A stretch of DNA of 54,460 nt from contig JARNMJ010000028.1 in the NCBI GenBank assembly GCA_029432795.1, positions 1-54,460 on the forward strand, in the 5' to 3' direction. Shown piece after piece: positions 53,895 through 54,460 of the stretch. Within the stretch, counting starts at the first letter, position 1. Each line of letters opens with the position of its first letter. The notes under the pieces are model-generated. The model was given only the letters and a program-made list of their open reading frames with translations, did not search any database and was not told the origin of the DNA. The translations under genes were made by a program, and so were the position numbers. The stretch comes from Pontiellaceae bacterium B12219 (GTDB lineage Bacteria; Verrucomicrobiota; Kiritimatiellia; Kiritimatiellales; Pontiellaceae).

Positions 53895-53909
53895 TTCCAA
53901 CCCTTGGAA
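53895..53909. repeat. Perfect TTCCAA-N3-TTGGAA palindrome (intergenic)
   Basis: TTCCAACCCTTGGAA lies 26 bases after the S9 stop. Confidence 0.8.
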
Positions 53910-53973
53910 AAGAAATTAACGCTACGATGCAAAGACAGCAGCGGAAGGCACAGCGGATGATACCGTTAGTTTG

Positions 53974-54036
53974 AACCACGGAAGTCACTGAATACACAGA
54001 ACAAGCGTGCTGAAAGGTTCCGTGTATTCTGTGGTT
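53974..54036. repeat. Interspersed-type AACCAC...GAATACAC inverted repeat
   Basis: GAATACACAGAA (53990-54001) pairs with TTCCGTGTATTC (54018-54029) with one mismatch, and AACCAC (53974) pairs with GTGGTT (54031-54036). Sequences of the type AACCACGGAATACAC recur in many environmental bacterial genomes, in my recollection. Only this copy was seen here. Confidence 0.5.
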
Positions 54037-54137
54037 AGTTTTTCTTTCGTGCAAAGGGTCATGAACGAAGAAATAAACAATTAAGTATAGATAATTCTGT
54101 AAAAAATAAGAACCACAAGTTCCGGTCCAGTTATTTC

Positions 54138-54221
54138 ACCTTGGTAACGCCAAGGTAGCTTGATTACCTGCCATCAAGCAATATCGCCATCTCATCAGCA
54201 GTTAAATGACTCAATCGAGTC
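54138..54221. repeat. Three consecutive small perfect hairpins
   Basis: ACCTTGG/CCAAGGT (54138-54156), GCTTGAT/ATCAAGC (54158-54179) and GACTC/GAGTC (54208-54221) follow one another within 84 bases. The first two are almost adjacent. They could form a structured RNA or mark a recombination site. Confidence 0.45.
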
Positions 54222-54460
54222 AAAAAACTCGCGGGAAATACACTTCCAGACCAAAATCGATCTTTTTTTACAGACCCATAAACCCTTACCGTTTCTTCTT
54301 GCTAATACATTGACAGAACATGAATTTGGCGTATTGCTAGAATATTTGTATTTGTTGACGTAAATACCTAGCAGTCTGTCGGAGTTAACACCCAGACACA
54401 GGCCCAATTTTCTGCGGACCGGCCAATTATCCGGCGGCAACCGGTTTGTGAAACGAAAAA

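Larger units (their letters stand above)
53869..54460. other. Non-coding tail rich in palindromes (592 bases)
   Basis: I find no supportable gene here. The region holds a perfect TTCCAA palindrome, an imperfect inverted repeat of AACCAC/GAATACAC units, three small perfect hairpins and an AT-rich end (from about 54230). Short frames at 54160-54363 (plus) and 54195-54440 (minus) lack ribosome binding sites and overlap each other. Confidence 0.6.

Noticed and set aside
54160-54440. Short frames on both strands at the right end
   Set aside because: They overlap each other, lack ribosome binding sites and lie among hairpins in AT-rich DNA.
1-54460. tRNA, rRNA, CRISPR arrays, insertion sequences, integrases
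   Set aside because: Looked for cloverleaf-like segments, regularly spaced repeats and transposase-like proteins and saw none that could be supported.

Overview
The window is one long polysaccharide-degradation region flanked by a few housekeeping genes. The likely source is a Kiritimatiellales-type bacterium (Pontiella-like, phylum Kiritimatiellota). This is inferred from nine Cys-type S1 sulfatases in 54 kb, a PEP-CTERM protein, a secreted beta-helix protein with a C-terminal segment of the kind I associate with this group, a sensor kinase with carbohydrate-binding-like ectodomains, and no SusC/SusD pair. No 16S rRNA or other phylogenetic marker is present, so the assignment is only probable.

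Layout. (1) Positions 1-7378, minus strand: four sulfatases in a row (S4, S3, S2, S1 in transcription order), then the start of a further secreted protein cut by the window edge. (2) 7480-10584, minus strand: a PEP-CTERM protein and a large beta-helix surface protein. (3) 11218-13895, plus strand: a histidine kinase and a NarL-type response regulator with overlapping stop and start codons. (4) 13956-18359, minus strand: GH35 beta-galactosidase, L-fucose mutarotase (fucU) and L-fucose permease (fucP). (5) 19186-20188, plus strand: hisG and a 29-residue Lys/Arg-rich ribosomal-type protein. (6) 20415-48139, minus strand: a lacI-type regulator, a lipoprotein heparinase-like lyase, an SSS symporter, a sulfatase, a hydroxyacid dehydrogenase, a membrane-tethered beta-helix protein, a second sulfatase, a large secreted heparinase-like lyase, a beta-propeller glycosidase, a GH141-like beta-helix enzyme carrying a PDZ domain, GH95, two more sulfatases and a C-terminally anchored protein of unknown family. 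(7) 48281-53868, plus strand, divergent from lacI: exported GH95, SASA-type acetylesterase and a sulfatase. (8) 53869-54460: a non-coding tail with palindromes.

How the parts fit (inference). Fucose permease and mutarotase, two GH95 enzymes, a GH141-like enzyme, GH35, an acetylesterase, two heparinase-like lyases and nine sulfatases point to a sulfated, acetylated, fucose- and galactose-containing polysaccharide, such as a fucoidan or a related algal or host glycan. Six enzymes that cut or desulfate the polymer carry clear signal peptides near the sulfatase clusters, while two sulfatases, one GH95 and the dehydrogenase lack export signals and sit beside a sodium:solute symporter. This suggests that partly sulfated oligosaccharides or sugars are imported and finished in the cytoplasm. 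Formylglycine-generating enzyme, fucose isomerase, kinase and aldolase, and an exosortase are not in the window.

The most unusual non-coding signal is a 15-bp palindrome, TTCCAA-N3-TTGGAA. It is present in six perfect and several near-perfect copies, both between genes and inside coding sequences, where it is read in two different frames.
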